From: Actinomycetota bacterium
Lineage (GTDB): Bacteria; Actinomycetota; Actinomycetes; S36-B12; GCA-2699445
Length of the DNA: 64,000 nt
Assembly: GCA_020438795.1 (NCBI GenBank)
Contig: JAGQTY010000003.1
Span: 1 to 64,000, forward strand
Reading direction: 5' to 3'
Position 1 is the stretch's first letter. The number at the start of each line of letters is the position of its first letter. The notes below the pieces were generated by a model. That model made no database searches, had not been told where the DNA came from, and worked only from the letters and a program-made list of their open reading frames with translations. The translations under genes and the position numbers were made by a program. This document shows positions 8,346 through 16,262 of this stretch, one piece after another.

Positions 8346-8513
8346 ATGGCTGCCATGAAGCCCAGAACCGGTGACGGCCCGATGGAGGTCACCAAGGAAG
8401 GCCGCGGCATAATCATGCGAGTACCGCTCGAGGGCGGCGGCCGTTTGGTCGTGGAGCTCAACCAGGACGAAGCCGAGGATCTCGGGTCGCAGCTTGTTGC
8501 GACCACGAGCTGA
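8346..8513 (+). CDS. DUF3117 small conserved protein
   Basis: 55 residues, 'MAAMKPRTGDGPMEVTKEGR' and 'LVVELNQDEAEDLG' being the family signature. DUF3117 proteins are short, nearly invariant actinobacterial proteins without known function. The ATG at 8346 has a strong purine-rich site (AAAGGGGAGCAGG). An AATAAT hexamer at 8309-8314 is a -10 candidate. pepA starts 18 nt after the stop, so the two may be co-transcribed. Confidence 0.9.
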   Translation: MAAMKPRTGDGPMEVTKEGRGIIMRVPLEGGGRLVVELNQDEAEDLGSQLVATTS

Positions 8514-8531
8514 GTCCGTGCGAGCCGGCTG

Positions 8532-9983
8532 ATGCCGGACTCACGCGACGCCCTGCGCACGAACGCCCCCCGGATCCGGCTTGCTGATGCTCCGCCGGAC
8601 GGCGATGCGGTGCTCATCTGCCTCACCCGAGGCTCAGGGCGGCTCCCGCGCCGGATCAGGGACCGCATCCGCGACGCAGGGGGCAGGGTTCCGAAGTGGC
8701 TGCCCGTCGCGGCTCTCGCCGGTCGTTGGGTTCCGATCAGCGATGATGACGATCGGACGGTGGCGCTGCTGAGCGCACCGCTCGGCGACGACGCACTGGC
8801 CCTCGGGGCCAGGCTCACCGGACTCCTGACGCCGGAACGGGACCACATCTGCCTGAACCTCTCCGACAGCGACGACGACGGTCAGCGGCGCCTGCGGGCC
8901 TTCGTCTCCGGACTCGTCCTGGGATCTGCGAGCCACCCGATCAACGAGTCCGTTCCGGGCGTGACGCTGGTCCTGAGCGAACCGGATCAGGCTGCCGTGG
9001 TCGACGAACTCATCCTCGCCGAATCGACGCTGCTCGCCCGGACTCTGGCTGCCACGCCATCGAACATCAAGACACCGGCCTGGCTGGCGGAACAGGCGAA
9101 GTCGCTGGGGGCACTCGGCCTATCAGTGACGGTCCACGACGCGAAGGATCTGCGGGAACAGGGCTTCGGTGGAGTTCTGGCCGTGGGGGCAGGCAGTGAA
9201 CGACCCCCGAACGTGACCGTGATCAGGCACTCAAGACCCGGGGCGCGAAGAATCACCCTGGTGGGCAAGGGAATCACCTTTGACTCAGGTGGCCTGTCCC
9301 TGAAGCCTCCGGCCGGCATGACCACCATGAAGACCGACATGTCGGGTGCGGCTGCAGTGATCGCGACCATGGCAGCCACTGCCCGGATGGCGCTCGACGT
9401 CGACGTGACCGGCATCCTGGCGAACGCGGAGAACATGCCCGACGGCGCCGCCATGCGCCCGGGAGACGTGATCACGCACTTCGGAGGGCGCACTTCAGAG
9501 GTGCGGAACACCGACGCGGAGGGACGACTCGTGCTTGCGGACTGCATCGCGTTCGCCGCGACGCAGAGACCCGACTGCATCGTGGACATCGCCACGCTGA
9601 CAGGCGCGGCGACCGTCGGGCTGGGTCGGCAGTACGCCGCGCTCTACAGCACGGACTCCGCCACGGCTGAGTCACTCCGGGTCCAGGGGATTGACTCAGA
9701 GAAGGTCTGGCGCATGCCACTGGTCGATGCGTACGAGCAGGCGATCCACTCCGACATCGCCGACGCTGCCAACTCCGCCACCGATCCGGCCTTCCAGGGG
9801 GGTTCGATCACAGCGGCCCTCTTCCTTCGGCCCTTCGCCGCCGATGTGCCCTGGCAGCATCTGGACATCGCCGGAGTGGGCCGGCGTGAATCCGGCACCC
9901 CCGGACGGCCGAAAGGCCCCACCGGGTACGGAGCCCGGCTACTGACACAGTGGCTGAAGCACCTTGCGGCTCAGCCGTCCTGA
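8532..9983 (+). CDS. pepA: Leucyl aminopeptidase (peptidase family M17)
   Basis: 483 residues. The C-terminal catalytic domain carries the M17 signature 'NTDAEGRLVLADC' (about 326) and the metal/substrate loop 'GKGITFDSGGLSLKPPAGM' with a following 'KTDMSGAA'. The N-terminal part is the less conserved macro-like domain. The enzyme removes N-terminal amino acids from peptides in the cytoplasm using two divalent metals. The ATG start at 8532 has a weak ribosome site and is 18 nt downstream of DUF3117. It converges on the FolP-like gene with only 9 bp between stops. Confidence 0.92.
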   Translation: MPDSRDALRTNAPRIRLADAPPDGDAVLICLTRGSGRLPRRIRDRIRDAGGRVPKWLPVAALAGRWVPISDDDDRTVALLSAPLGDDALALGARLTGLLTPERDHICLNLSDSDDDGQRRLRAFVSGLVLGSASHPINESVPGVTLVLSEPDQAAVVDELILAESTLLARTLAATPSNIKTPAWLAEQAKSLGALGLSVTVHDAKDLREQGFGGVLAVGAGSERPPNVTVIRHSRPGARRITLVGKGITFDSGGLSLKPPAGMTTMKTDMSGAAAVIATMAATARMALDVDVTGILANAENMPDGAAMRPGDVITHFGGRTSEVRNTDAEGRLVLADCIAFAATQRPDCIVDIATLTGAATVGLGRQYAALYSTDSATAESLRVQGIDSEKVWRMPLVDAYEQAIHSDIADAANSATDPAFQGGSITAALFLRPFAADVPWQHLDIAGVGRRESGTPGRPKGPTGYGARLLTQWLKHLAAQPS

Positions 9984-9992
9984 GGCGAGGAC

Positions 9993-10889
9993 TTAGCCGC
10001 CATCGAGCAGCGCAGCGATGAGCGCACGCACCGGGCCCGGCTCATGGGTCCGCAGGAGGTCGACCCCGGCCAGGATCGCCAGCGTGGCGAAGCCCACCTC
10101 GGCACTGCGGTGATGCTCCCCGAACAGGTGGAAGGCGTGGGGCAGGCTCTGACAGACGGCCACGCCGAGCTGCTGGAACCGGCCACTGGCGGCCAGCGCC
10201 TCCACCTGATACCGAATACGCACGGACGGATCGACCTGATTGGCGTAGAAGAAGCCGATCCCGGGATCCACCGCGATCTCGGTCACCCCGGCAGCTCGAG
10301 CCAGCGCCACCCGCCTGGCAAGCTGGTCCAGGACCGCGTCATCATCTGCTGAGTCCGGCGAATCGCCCACGTGCCTGACATTGGCTTCTGGTGAGTAGCA
10401 GATCAGCACCCCAGCGCCATGCTCGGCGCACATATCGAACACCCGCGCATCGCTCTGTTGCCCCGTGAGGTTCAGCAACCGGGCACCCTCAGCCAGGCAG
10501 TCCGCTGCGGTGTCGGCGTCGTAGGTCTCGACCGACGCAGGCACTGCTGCCGCCACGAGGCTCGCGACAGCGTCCCGCGCGACTGCCTGCTGGTCACGCA
10601 GCGGTACTCGAGCCGCAGATGCATTCGTGGATTCCACGCCCACGTCCACGATGTCGGCACCCTCGAGCTGACTCAGTCTGGCCCTCCTGACCAGATCACC
10701 CTTCGCAACGATGCTCGTGCGATAGCTGGAGTCCTTGGAGAGGTTGAGGACCCCCAGGACGAGGGGCCTGCCGGCATCCGAGCCGCGAAGGTCACCCAGG
10801 AAGGCATCATTCACCGCGCTCCGAGTCTGCCCCACCCTGTCCCGGAGCAGGGCGAGACGCTCCTGTGCGCTGGATCGCGGAGTCGTCAA
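9993..10889 (-). CDS. Dihydropteroate-synthase-like (pterin-binding TIM barrel) protein, FolP2-like
   Basis: 298 residues of the pterin-binding enzyme family: 'GADIVDVGVESTNA' corresponds to the DHPS 'DVGGEST' strand and 'VDPGIGFFYANQ' to the 'DPGIGF' strand. The first DHPS loop, normally NVTPDSFSDGG, reads 'GVLNLSKDSSYRTS' here, so the Thr-Pro-Asp-Ser-Phe element that closes over the substrates is altered. A true DHPS activity is therefore doubtful; mycobacterial FolP2, in a similar neighbourhood, is also reported not to be a functional DHPS. Start and stop overlap the DivIVA-like gene as ATGA, so translation is coupled. Confidence 0.75.
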   Translation of the reverse strand: MTTPRSSAQERLALLRDRVGQTRSAVNDAFLGDLRGSDAGRPLVLGVLNLSKDSSYRTSIVAKGDLVRRARLSQLEGADIVDVGVESTNASAARVPLRDQQAVARDAVASLVAAAVPASVETYDADTAADCLAEGARLLNLTGQQSDARVFDMCAEHGAGVLICYSPEANVRHVGDSPDSADDDAVLDQLARRVALARAAGVTEIAVDPGIGFFYANQVDPSVRIRYQVEALAASGRFQQLGVAVCQSLPHAFHLFGEHHRSAEVGFATLAILAGVDLLRTHEPGPVRALIAALLDGG

Positions 10890-11221
10890 AGCTCAGCCTG
10901 CGGCTGTTCGGGCGGACGCTCAGCCTCGTGCTCATCGAGCGGCCCGTCGGCGACCGTATGTTGCTCCTGCTCCTGGCGCAGTTGTGTAGCAAGCGACGTG
11001 AGCATCGCGTCCACATCCTCCATCCGGTAGCCGCGCAGACCCACGCGGAACCTCGCATCAGTGACGGCAGTGGCCGACCAGGACCCCGGAGCCGGGTATG
11101 TCGGCGCCGGGTCGCGCTGCAGTCCGGAATCCGCCACCGGCCACCGTCCCGACCAGAGCAGGGCAGCACCGAGCAGGACGAGGACGCCGACCAGGATGAA
11201 GACCACAATCATGCCGACCAT
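10886..11221 (-). CDS. Small membrane protein with DivIVA-type domain
   Basis: 111 residues: one N-terminal membrane helix ('IVVFILVGVLVLLGAALL'), a short loop, then 'ARFRVGLRGYRMEDVDAML', the repeat-type element of DivIVA/Wag31-domain proteins ('F..a.rGYd..dVd.fl'), and an acidic Glu/Gln-rich tail that may form a coiled coil. The ATG at 11221 follows a strong GGAGGGCAGA site and is preferred over an upstream start. A related protein occupies this place beside folP2 in mycobacteria. It probably localises at the membrane; function unknown. Confidence 0.75.
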   Translation of the reverse strand: MVGMIVVFILVGVLVLLGAALLWSGRWPVADSGLQRDPAPTYPAPGSWSATAVTDARFRVGLRGYRMEDVDAMLTSLATQLRQEQEQHTVADGPLDEHEAERPPEQPQAEL

Positions 11222-11338
11222 TCTGCCCTCCGGGCGCCCGATATTGGGCACGATCAGCGCTTACGTCTTCCGTACATGTCGGCAACAGGCTCAGAATATG
11301 TATGGGGCAGAGTCGGAGCCATGAACGAGAGGAACATC

Positions 11339-12028
11339 ATGGATCAGCAGTTGGAGACGGGGCACGGACCGAACAGGTCCGGGCGTATCGGCCGGGCGGC
11401 GGCCTGGTTCGCGGCCGGTGCCCTCGGAGCGACCGCTCTCACCGGCGTCGCGTTCGCGAACGTGACCGCCCAGGACAACAATGACGACAACCAGACCGAG
11501 AGCGAGGAGATGGGGCCCGGAATCGGCCCTCGCGGCGGCCCCGGTCACCATCACGGCCCCGGTGGCCCCGGCGGCGGCATGGGCGGTCCCATGCTGCACG
11601 GCGAAGGGGTTGTGCAGACGCCGGACGGCGAGTACCAGGACGTCGTGACCCAGCAGGGCAGTGTCACCGAGATCAACGACAACTCGATCGTCGTGACCTC
11701 CGAAGATGGCTTCACGGCGAGCTACAAGGTCAACGACGACACCGAGATCCACAAGAACCGCGAGGAGGTCAGCATCAGCGACCTGGCCACCGGTGATGTG
11801 GTGCATGTCTTCGCGCAGAAGAAAGGCGGCAACGTCGTCGCCCAGCGCATCGGCGCCATGACCGCTGAGCAGGCCGCCGAGATGGAGCAGCGCCGCGAAG
11901 AGATGCGCCAGCAGTTCGAGCAGCGCCGCGAGGAACAACAGCAGGACTCCGGTGGTGACACCTCCGAATCCGGCTGGCGTGGCTGGCAGGGTTCCGGAGG
12001 CACCTCGGAGGCCGGCTTCACGATCTGA
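11339..12028 (+). CDS. Secreted or anchored DUF5666-domain protein with Gly/His-rich segment
   Basis: About 229 residues. A basic N terminus and hydrophobic stretch ('AAAWFAAGALGATALTGVAFA') form a signal peptide or anchor. An acidic patch is followed by a Gly/Pro/His-rich stretch (around 'GGPGHHHGPGGPGGG'), then a DUF5666 beta-domain ('GSVTEINDNSIVVTSEDG', 'ISDLATGDVVHVF') and a Gln/Arg/Glu-rich coiled segment. The ATG at 11339 is 6 nt after GAGAGG and is preferred to the ATG at 11321. DUF5666 domains occur in exported proteins of unknown function; the histidines could bind metal. A strong hairpin terminator follows. Confidence 0.75.
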   Translation: MDQQLETGHGPNRSGRIGRAAAWFAAGALGATALTGVAFANVTAQDNNDDNQTESEEMGPGIGPRGGPGHHHGPGGPGGGMGGPMLHGEGVVQTPDGEYQDVVTQQGSVTEINDNSIVVTSEDGFTASYKVNDDTEIHKNREEVSISDLATGDVVHVFAQKKGGNVVAQRIGAMTAEQAAEMEQRREEMRQQFEQRREEQQQDSGGDTSESGWRGWQGSGGTSEAGFTI

Positions 12029-12060
12029 CGCTCGGACGGGATCCGGGCATCCCACGGTCG

Positions 12061-12099
12061 ACAGGATCGGGGTGGCGCACAGCGCCGCCCCGATCCTGT
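12061..12099 (+). terminator. Strong hairpin terminator after the DUF5666 gene
   Basis: An 18-bp stem (12061-12078 pairing with 12082-12099) with a single G-U wobble and a 3-nt loop, 33 nt after the stop. There is no U tract, as is common in actinobacteria. Confidence 0.85.
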
Positions 12100-12191
12100 G
12101 TCCGGCTAACCCGGGTCGGCATGTCACGACAAAGCGGACAGCCCCTACGGTGACAAGCCCCGAACCGGTCCTGTCGGGGCAGTCATCCCGA

Positions 12192-12197
12192 CATAGT
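12192..12197 (+). promoter_or_regulatory. -10 hexamer CATAGT for the LOG-family gene
   Basis: It ends 6 nt before the GTG at 12204, the spacing seen repeatedly in this window for leaderless starts. Confidence 0.4.
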
Positions 12198-12203
12198 GGA
12201 GTG

Positions 12204-13091
12204 GTGCCGCACGCTCGCCCATCCCGCCGCCAGGTGGGTCCGGTCACCACCCGTCAGGAACCGGGGGATCCCACGCACGACCAGCGGCTGCTTGACTCGA
12301 GACTGAGGGATCGCGAGTGGACGCACGAGGATCCGTGGCGAGTCCTGCGCATCCAGGCCGAGTTCGTGGACGGCTTCGGTGCCCTGGCTGACCTGGGCCC
12401 GGCCGTCAGTGTCTTCGGCAGTGCCCGGGTTCCCAGGGATCATCCCTACTACGCAATGGCTCGCGATATCGGACGACGGCTGGTTCGGGCCGGCTACAGC
12501 GTGATCACCGGCGGCGGACCGGGCCTGATGGAGGGCGCCAACCGGGGGGCTCGGGATGCCGAGCTCGAGGGACACGGTGAGGATGGCTACGCTTCCATCG
12601 GACTCGGTATCGAACTGCCCTTCGAGCAGAGGATCAATGAGTACGTGGACGTCGGCATGGACTTCCGCTACTTCTTCGCCCGCAAGACCATGTTCGTGAA
12701 GTATGCCAGGGGGTTCATCGTCCTTCCGGGTGGCTTCGGCACAATGGACGAACTGTTCGAAGCACTCACTCTCGTCCAGACGCACAAAGTCACGAATTTC
12801 CCGGTCATTCTCGTGGGGGCCGAGTATTGGGGCGGGCTCATCGAGTGGATCCAGCGGTCCCTGTGCGGACATGCCATGATCTCCCCCGAGGACATCGACC
12901 TGATCCAGGTCACCGATTCCGCCGAAGAGGCGGTCCGGATCATCGTCGACGCAGACCGGGCCAAGGCGATCCGTGCCGGAGCCGTGGAGGCCGAGCAGAT
13001 CTCTGATGCGGACCGGGCGATCCTGGCACGCCTCAGCAGGCTGGAGCGGGCGTTGCAGCGTCGGATCGGTGAACGGGTCGACGGCACCTGA
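12204..13091 (+). CDS. LOG-family (TIGR00730) nucleotide phosphoribohydrolase
   Basis: About 295 residues. The Rossmann-like fold carries both diagnostic motifs: 'GGGPGLMEGANRGA' and 'LPGGFGTMDELFE'. Enzymes of this family cleave the ribose phosphate from AMP or cytokinin nucleotides, or are annotated as lysine decarboxylase by error. The start is uncertain: the frame is open far upstream, GTGs lie at 12201, 12204 and about 12234, and I chose 12204 from the -10 spacing. A long C-terminal helix extension ('ADRAILARLSRLERALQRRI') is present. It converges with dapE. Confidence 0.85.
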   Translation: MPHARPSRRQVGPVTTRQEPGDPTHDQRLLDSRLRDREWTHEDPWRVLRIQAEFVDGFGALADLGPAVSVFGSARVPRDHPYYAMARDIGRRLVRAGYSVITGGGPGLMEGANRGARDAELEGHGEDGYASIGLGIELPFEQRINEYVDVGMDFRYFFARKTMFVKYARGFIVLPGGFGTMDELFEALTLVQTHKVTNFPVILVGAEYWGGLIEWIQRSLCGHAMISPEDIDLIQVTDSAEEAVRIIVDADRAKAIRAGAVEAEQISDADRAILARLSRLERALQRRIGERVDGT

Positions 13092-13118
13092 ACAACGACA
13101 CTTCCCGGTGGCCGGCCG

Positions 13119-14186
13119 TCAGGACAACCAGGACGTGACCGTGCCGGCGCACGCCCGGATCTGTTCGACCGGCACATGCTCGTCCGGTGCATGGGCGAAT
13201 GCCGGATCACCCGGACCGTAGTTCACCGCAGGAATCCCCAGCGCAGCGAACCTGGCCACATCGGTCCAGCCGAACTTCGGTGCGGGCGGGCGACCGATGA
13301 CCGAGATGAACTCCCGGGCCGCTGGAACCGTCAGACCGGGCAGTGCTCCAGGTGCCTCGTCAACGAACGCGACGGGAAAGCCCTCGAAGATCTCCTCGAC
13401 ATGACGTTTCGCCGCCGGGATGTCCTGATCGGGCGCGAAACGGTAGTTGACGGTGACCTCACAGCGGTCGGGGATGACATTGCCGGCGATACCGCCCTGG
13501 ATCCCGACGGCGTTGAGGCCCTCCCTGTAAGTGAGACCATCGATCTCGACTTCCGCAGGCTCGTAGGCGGCCAGCCTGTTGAGGATCTCCGCCGCCTCGT
13601 GCACCGCGTTGTGCCCCATCCAGGCGCGGGCGCTGTGCGACCGGCGACCGTGGGTGGTGACCACGGCTCGCAGGGTTCCCTGGCAACCCGCCTCGATCTG
13701 CGCATTCGACGGTTCCATGAGCACGGCGAAGTCCGCCGCCAGCAACTCCGGTGAGGTCTCGGCGAGGTGGCGCAGCCCGTTGGCCGTCTCCTCGATCTCC
13801 TCACACTCGTAGAAGACGTAGGTGACATCGCGGTCGGGGCGGGTGAGTGCCGCAGCCGCGTGCAGCATGACCGCGACTCCGCCCTTCATATCGCAACTGC
13901 CCAGACCGAACAGTTCGGCTCCATCGAAGTGATGGGGGAGATTCCCCGCCGACGGGACCGTGTCCAGGTGGCCACCGATCAGCACCCGGGAATCACGACC
14001 GAGCACCGTGCGGGCCACCACATTGTTGCGCACACGGGTGACCTCGAGATGATCCTCGGCAGCCAGGGCGGCCTGGACGAGATCGGCGAGCCGCGCCTCG
14101 TGGCGAGACTCACTGGGAATGTCCACGAGGGCCGCGGTGAGTGCCACGACGTCCGCCCGGAGGTCGAGTGCGGTAGGTTCTGCCAC
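13119..14186 (-). CDS. dapE: Succinyl-diaminopimelate desuccinylase (M20 peptidase family)
   Basis: 355 residues. Metal-ligand motifs of the M20 family are in order: '[13 protein letters not shown]', '[15 protein letters not shown]' (bridging Asp region) and '[11 protein letters not shown]' (catalytic Glu-Glu), with the last His in 'DEHVPV'. The enzyme hydrolyses N-succinyl-LL-diaminopimelate in lysine and peptidoglycan precursor synthesis. The divergent neighbour is dapD, the succinylase of the same pathway, so the assignment is firm. The GTG at 14186 lies 7 nt after a TACGGT hexamer, consistent with a leaderless mRNA. Confidence 0.93.
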   Translation of the reverse strand: MAEPTALDLRADVVALTAALVDIPSESRHEARLADLVQAALAAEDHLEVTRVRNNVVARTVLGRDSRVLIGGHLDTVPSAGNLPHHFDGAELFGLGSCDMKGGVAVMLHAAAALTRPDRDVTYVFYECEEIEETANGLRHLAETSPELLAADFAVLMEPSNAQIEAGCQGTLRAVVTTHGRRSHSARAWMGHNAVHEAAEILNRLAAYEPAEVEIDGLTYREGLNAVGIQGGIAGNVIPDRCEVTVNYRFAPDQDIPAAKRHVEEIFEGFPVAFVDEAPGALPGLTVPAAREFISVIGRPPAPKFGWTDVARFAALGIPAVNYGPGDPAFAHAPDEHVPVEQIRACAGTVTSWLS

Positions 14187-14192
14187 GCCGAC

Positions 14193-14199
14193 TACCGTA
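14193..14199. promoter_or_regulatory. Shared, face-to-face -10 core of dapE and dapD
   Basis: TACCGTA here reads TACCGT on the plus strand (14193-14198, 6 nt before the dapD ATG) and TACGGT on the minus strand (14199-14194, 7 nt before the dapE GTG). The two -10 elements overlap by five bases, so both transcripts would be leaderless and could not be initiated at the same moment. Confidence 0.65.
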
Positions 14200-14204
14200 T
14201 AACG

Positions 14205-15140
14205 ATGAGCACAGAACCCACCACCAGCGGCGCAGCAGCGATCGGACTCGCAACCTTCTGGCAGGACCGGATCCTGGACGTCTGGTACCCAGCCCCCGCC
14301 CTGGGGCGCAAGGCGACCGATGTCCCCGACATCTCAGGCTCCATCAACAAGGATCTGGTGCGCGATGTGGACGTCCGGACGATCTCGACGACGATCGACG
14401 ACCTCGCAGCCGCGCCTGTCGATGTTGCTGACGTCTATCTGCGACTGCACCTGCTCTCGCACCGGCTCGTGCGGCCACGCACGATCAACCTCGATGGTGT
14501 CTTCGCGCTGCTCCCCAATGTCGCCTGGACCTCGCTCGGGCCGGTCCCGCTGGAGAATCTGACCCGGGTCCGTCTGAAGGCCGCGGCCCGTGGTCAGCAT
14601 GTCACCGTCTTCTCCATCGACAAGTTCCCTCGCATGGTCGACTATGTGGTGCCCGACGGAGTCCGGATCGGTGACGCCGACCGGGTGCGGCTCGGCGCCC
14701 ACCTCGGTGCGGGGACCACGGTCATGCACGAGGGTTTCGTGAACTTCAACGCTGGAACACTGGGGTCCTCCATGGTCGAGGGGCGCATCTCGGCCGGGGT
14801 CGTCGTGGGTGAGGGTTCGGACGTGGGCGGCGGTGCCAGCATCATGGGGACGCTGTCCGGCGGAGGCAAGGAGGTCATCTCGGTCGGAGACGGTTGTCTG
14901 ATCGGCGCGAACGCGGGCCTCGGCATCTCATTGGGCGACAACAGCGTCATCGAGGCAGGTTGCTACGTGACCGCGGGGGCCAAGATCACGCTGCCGGACG
15001 GGGACGTCGTGCGCGCCCGGGAGCTCTCGGGCGCCAGCGGCCTGCTCTTCCGGCGCAACTCGGTGTCGGGCGCACTGGAAGCAGTCCCCCGCTCAGGGTC
15101 CTGGGGCGGCCTCAACGAGGTGCTGCACGCCCACAACTGA
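14205..15140 (+). CDS. dapD: 2,3,4,5-tetrahydropyridine-2,6-dicarboxylate N-succinyltransferase
   Basis: 311 residues. An N-terminal alpha/beta domain is followed by a left-handed beta helix of hexapeptide repeats (about residues 160-270, for example '[20 protein letters not shown]' and '[19 protein letters not shown]'). The length and N terminus match the actinobacterial DapD subgroup. It succinylates tetrahydrodipicolinate from succinyl-CoA; DapE, encoded divergently 18 bp away, removes the succinyl group later. Kgd, also in this window, touches the succinyl-CoA supply only indirectly. The ATG at 14205 is immediately downstream of the shared promoter. Confidence 0.94.
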   Translation: MSTEPTTSGAAAIGLATFWQDRILDVWYPAPALGRKATDVPDISGSINKDLVRDVDVRTISTTIDDLAAAPVDVADVYLRLHLLSHRLVRPRTINLDGVFALLPNVAWTSLGPVPLENLTRVRLKAAARGQHVTVFSIDKFPRMVDYVVPDGVRIGDADRVRLGAHLGAGTTVMHEGFVNFNAGTLGSSMVEGRISAGVVVGEGSDVGGGASIMGTLSGGGKEVISVGDGCLIGANAGLGISLGDNSVIEAGCYVTAGAKITLPDGDVVRARELSGASGLLFRRNSVSGALEAVPRSGSWGGLNEVLHAHN

Positions 15141-15154
15141 CACCGTCGGCGCAT

Positions 15155-15178
15155 ACCCGCTCATCGGGTGTTTCTGTC
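15155..15178 (+). terminator. Possible dapD terminator
   Basis: ACCCG-CTCAT-CGGGT hairpin followed by GTTTCTGTC, 14 nt after the dapD stop. The stem is short (5 bp) but the T-rich tail supports it. Confidence 0.45.
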
Positions 15179-15296
15179 TGATCGAGGCACCCATTCGGGT
15201 CAACCACCTTGCCACGAAGCGGACATCTCGGGCGTGCTGGACTGCAGGCGATCGCATTTGAATTTGACGGTCGGCCACGCACAGCAAGGATCCAAG

Positions 15297-15857
15297 ATGC
15301 CTGAGTCCAGTAAGGCCGGTACCCGCGCACGCACGGCGACCGCCGCGATGCTCGGGGCGCTCGCCGCGACTGCCGCCGTCCTGGCAGGCTGTTCCACGCC
15401 GCCTGCGGACCCCGCCTCCGCATCCGAGCCCTCGGCCTCCCCCACCGCCTCAGCCAAGGATGGCTCGGGGAAGTCTGCCGGCCATTCCAGTTCCGGGAAG
15501 TCCGCAAAGCACAGCACATCCGCAAAGCCCGCCAAGCACCCGACCATCACCGACCCAACTGAAGCCAAGAAGTACACCAAGAAGGTGATGAAGGACAAGT
15601 ACGGCTGGGGGGCCGGGCAGTTCAAGTACGTCGAGTGGCTGTGGGATCGCGAGTCGTCGTGGAAGTACAGCGCCAGCAACGGGAGCGGCGCCTATGGCAT
15701 CCCACAGGCCCTGCCCGCGAGCAAGATGGCCAGCGCGGGCTCGGATTACGAGACCAACGCCGCGACACAGATCGACTGGGGCCTGCAGTACATCAAGGAA
15801 CGGTACGGGAGTCCCGGGGCTGCCTGGGCACACTCGCAGCAGACCGGTGCGTACTGA
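15297..15857 (+). CDS. Lytic-transglycosylase-like lipoprotein
   Basis: 186 residues. A basic N terminus and hydrophobic stretch end in a lipobox ('AAVLAGC'), so it is probably a lipid-anchored exported protein. A Ser/Lys/Ala-rich linker (about 35-85) leads to a C-terminal SLT-like domain: 'WLWDRESSWKYSASNGSGAY' with the presumed catalytic Glu, 'GIPQALPASKM' and the final 'WGLQYIKERYG' typical of actinobacterial transglycosylase-like domains. It would cleave peptidoglycan glycan strands. ATG at 15297 follows AAGGA. It stands alone, between dapD and a hypothetical gene. Confidence 0.82.
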   Translation: MPESSKAGTRARTATAAMLGALAATAAVLAGCSTPPADPASASEPSASPTASAKDGSGKSAGHSSSGKSAKHSTSAKPAKHPTITDPTEAKKYTKKVMKDKYGWGAGQFKYVEWLWDRESSWKYSASNGSGAYGIPQALPASKMASAGSDYETNAATQIDWGLQYIKERYGSPGAAWAHSQQTGAY

Positions 15858-15934
15858 GCACCGGTCCGGTTCTCCGACCGGCGTAGGGCGCCTCGCACAT
15901 TGCGGATGGTGAGAATCACTCAGTCGCCGCCCAT

Positions 15935-16144
15935 TCAGTCATCCGGTTCGGCAGGCGTGATCCGAGCCTCCCATTGACCCGCCGCTGTTCGAACCCAGGG
16001 CGACACCAGGACGCGGACCGGGCGCGAGAGCCCGTCGACGATGATCCAGCCATACCTGAGCGCCGGACCGGAGGCGCCGGCCACCCGCTCGGAGAGCCGT
16101 TCACCCCTGTCTGTCACACGTGCTGAGTCATATCCGCCCGCCAT
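15935..16144 (-). CDS. Small hypothetical protein
   Basis: 69 residues from ATG 16144 (an ATG at 16159 would add five). The composition looks like real coding sequence ('LRYGWIIVDGLSRPVRVLVS' predicts beta strands) and it fills the gap between two unrelated genes, but I recognise no family and the ribosome site (AAGGGGC) is too close to the ATG to be convincing. It is followed by 77 bp without a gene. Confidence 0.4.
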   Translation of the reverse strand: MAGGYDSARVTDRGERLSERVAGASGPALRYGWIIVDGLSRPVRVLVSPWVRTAAGQWEARITPAEPDD

Positions 16145-16262
16145 GCCCCTTGGTAGCATTCCGGTCCGACTCCACGAACGACCCGGCGTGCGACCCCCTC
16201 ACTGCGGCAGCAGGCCGCAGGTCCGCTGACCACACACCGTGGCCCAGGAGCAGATCAGGGCC

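Noticed and set aside
11291..12250. Minus-strand ORF opposite the DUF5666 gene
   Set aside because: Crosses the strong hairpin terminator and has His/Leu-rich composition from reading the GC-rich opposite strand.
15141..15296. c-di-AMP (ydaO) riboswitch before the transglycosylase-like lipoprotein gene
   Set aside because: Looked for the conserved core and pseudoknot segments expected upstream of actinobacterial resuscitation/lytic genes; none recognisable, only a short terminator-like hairpin.
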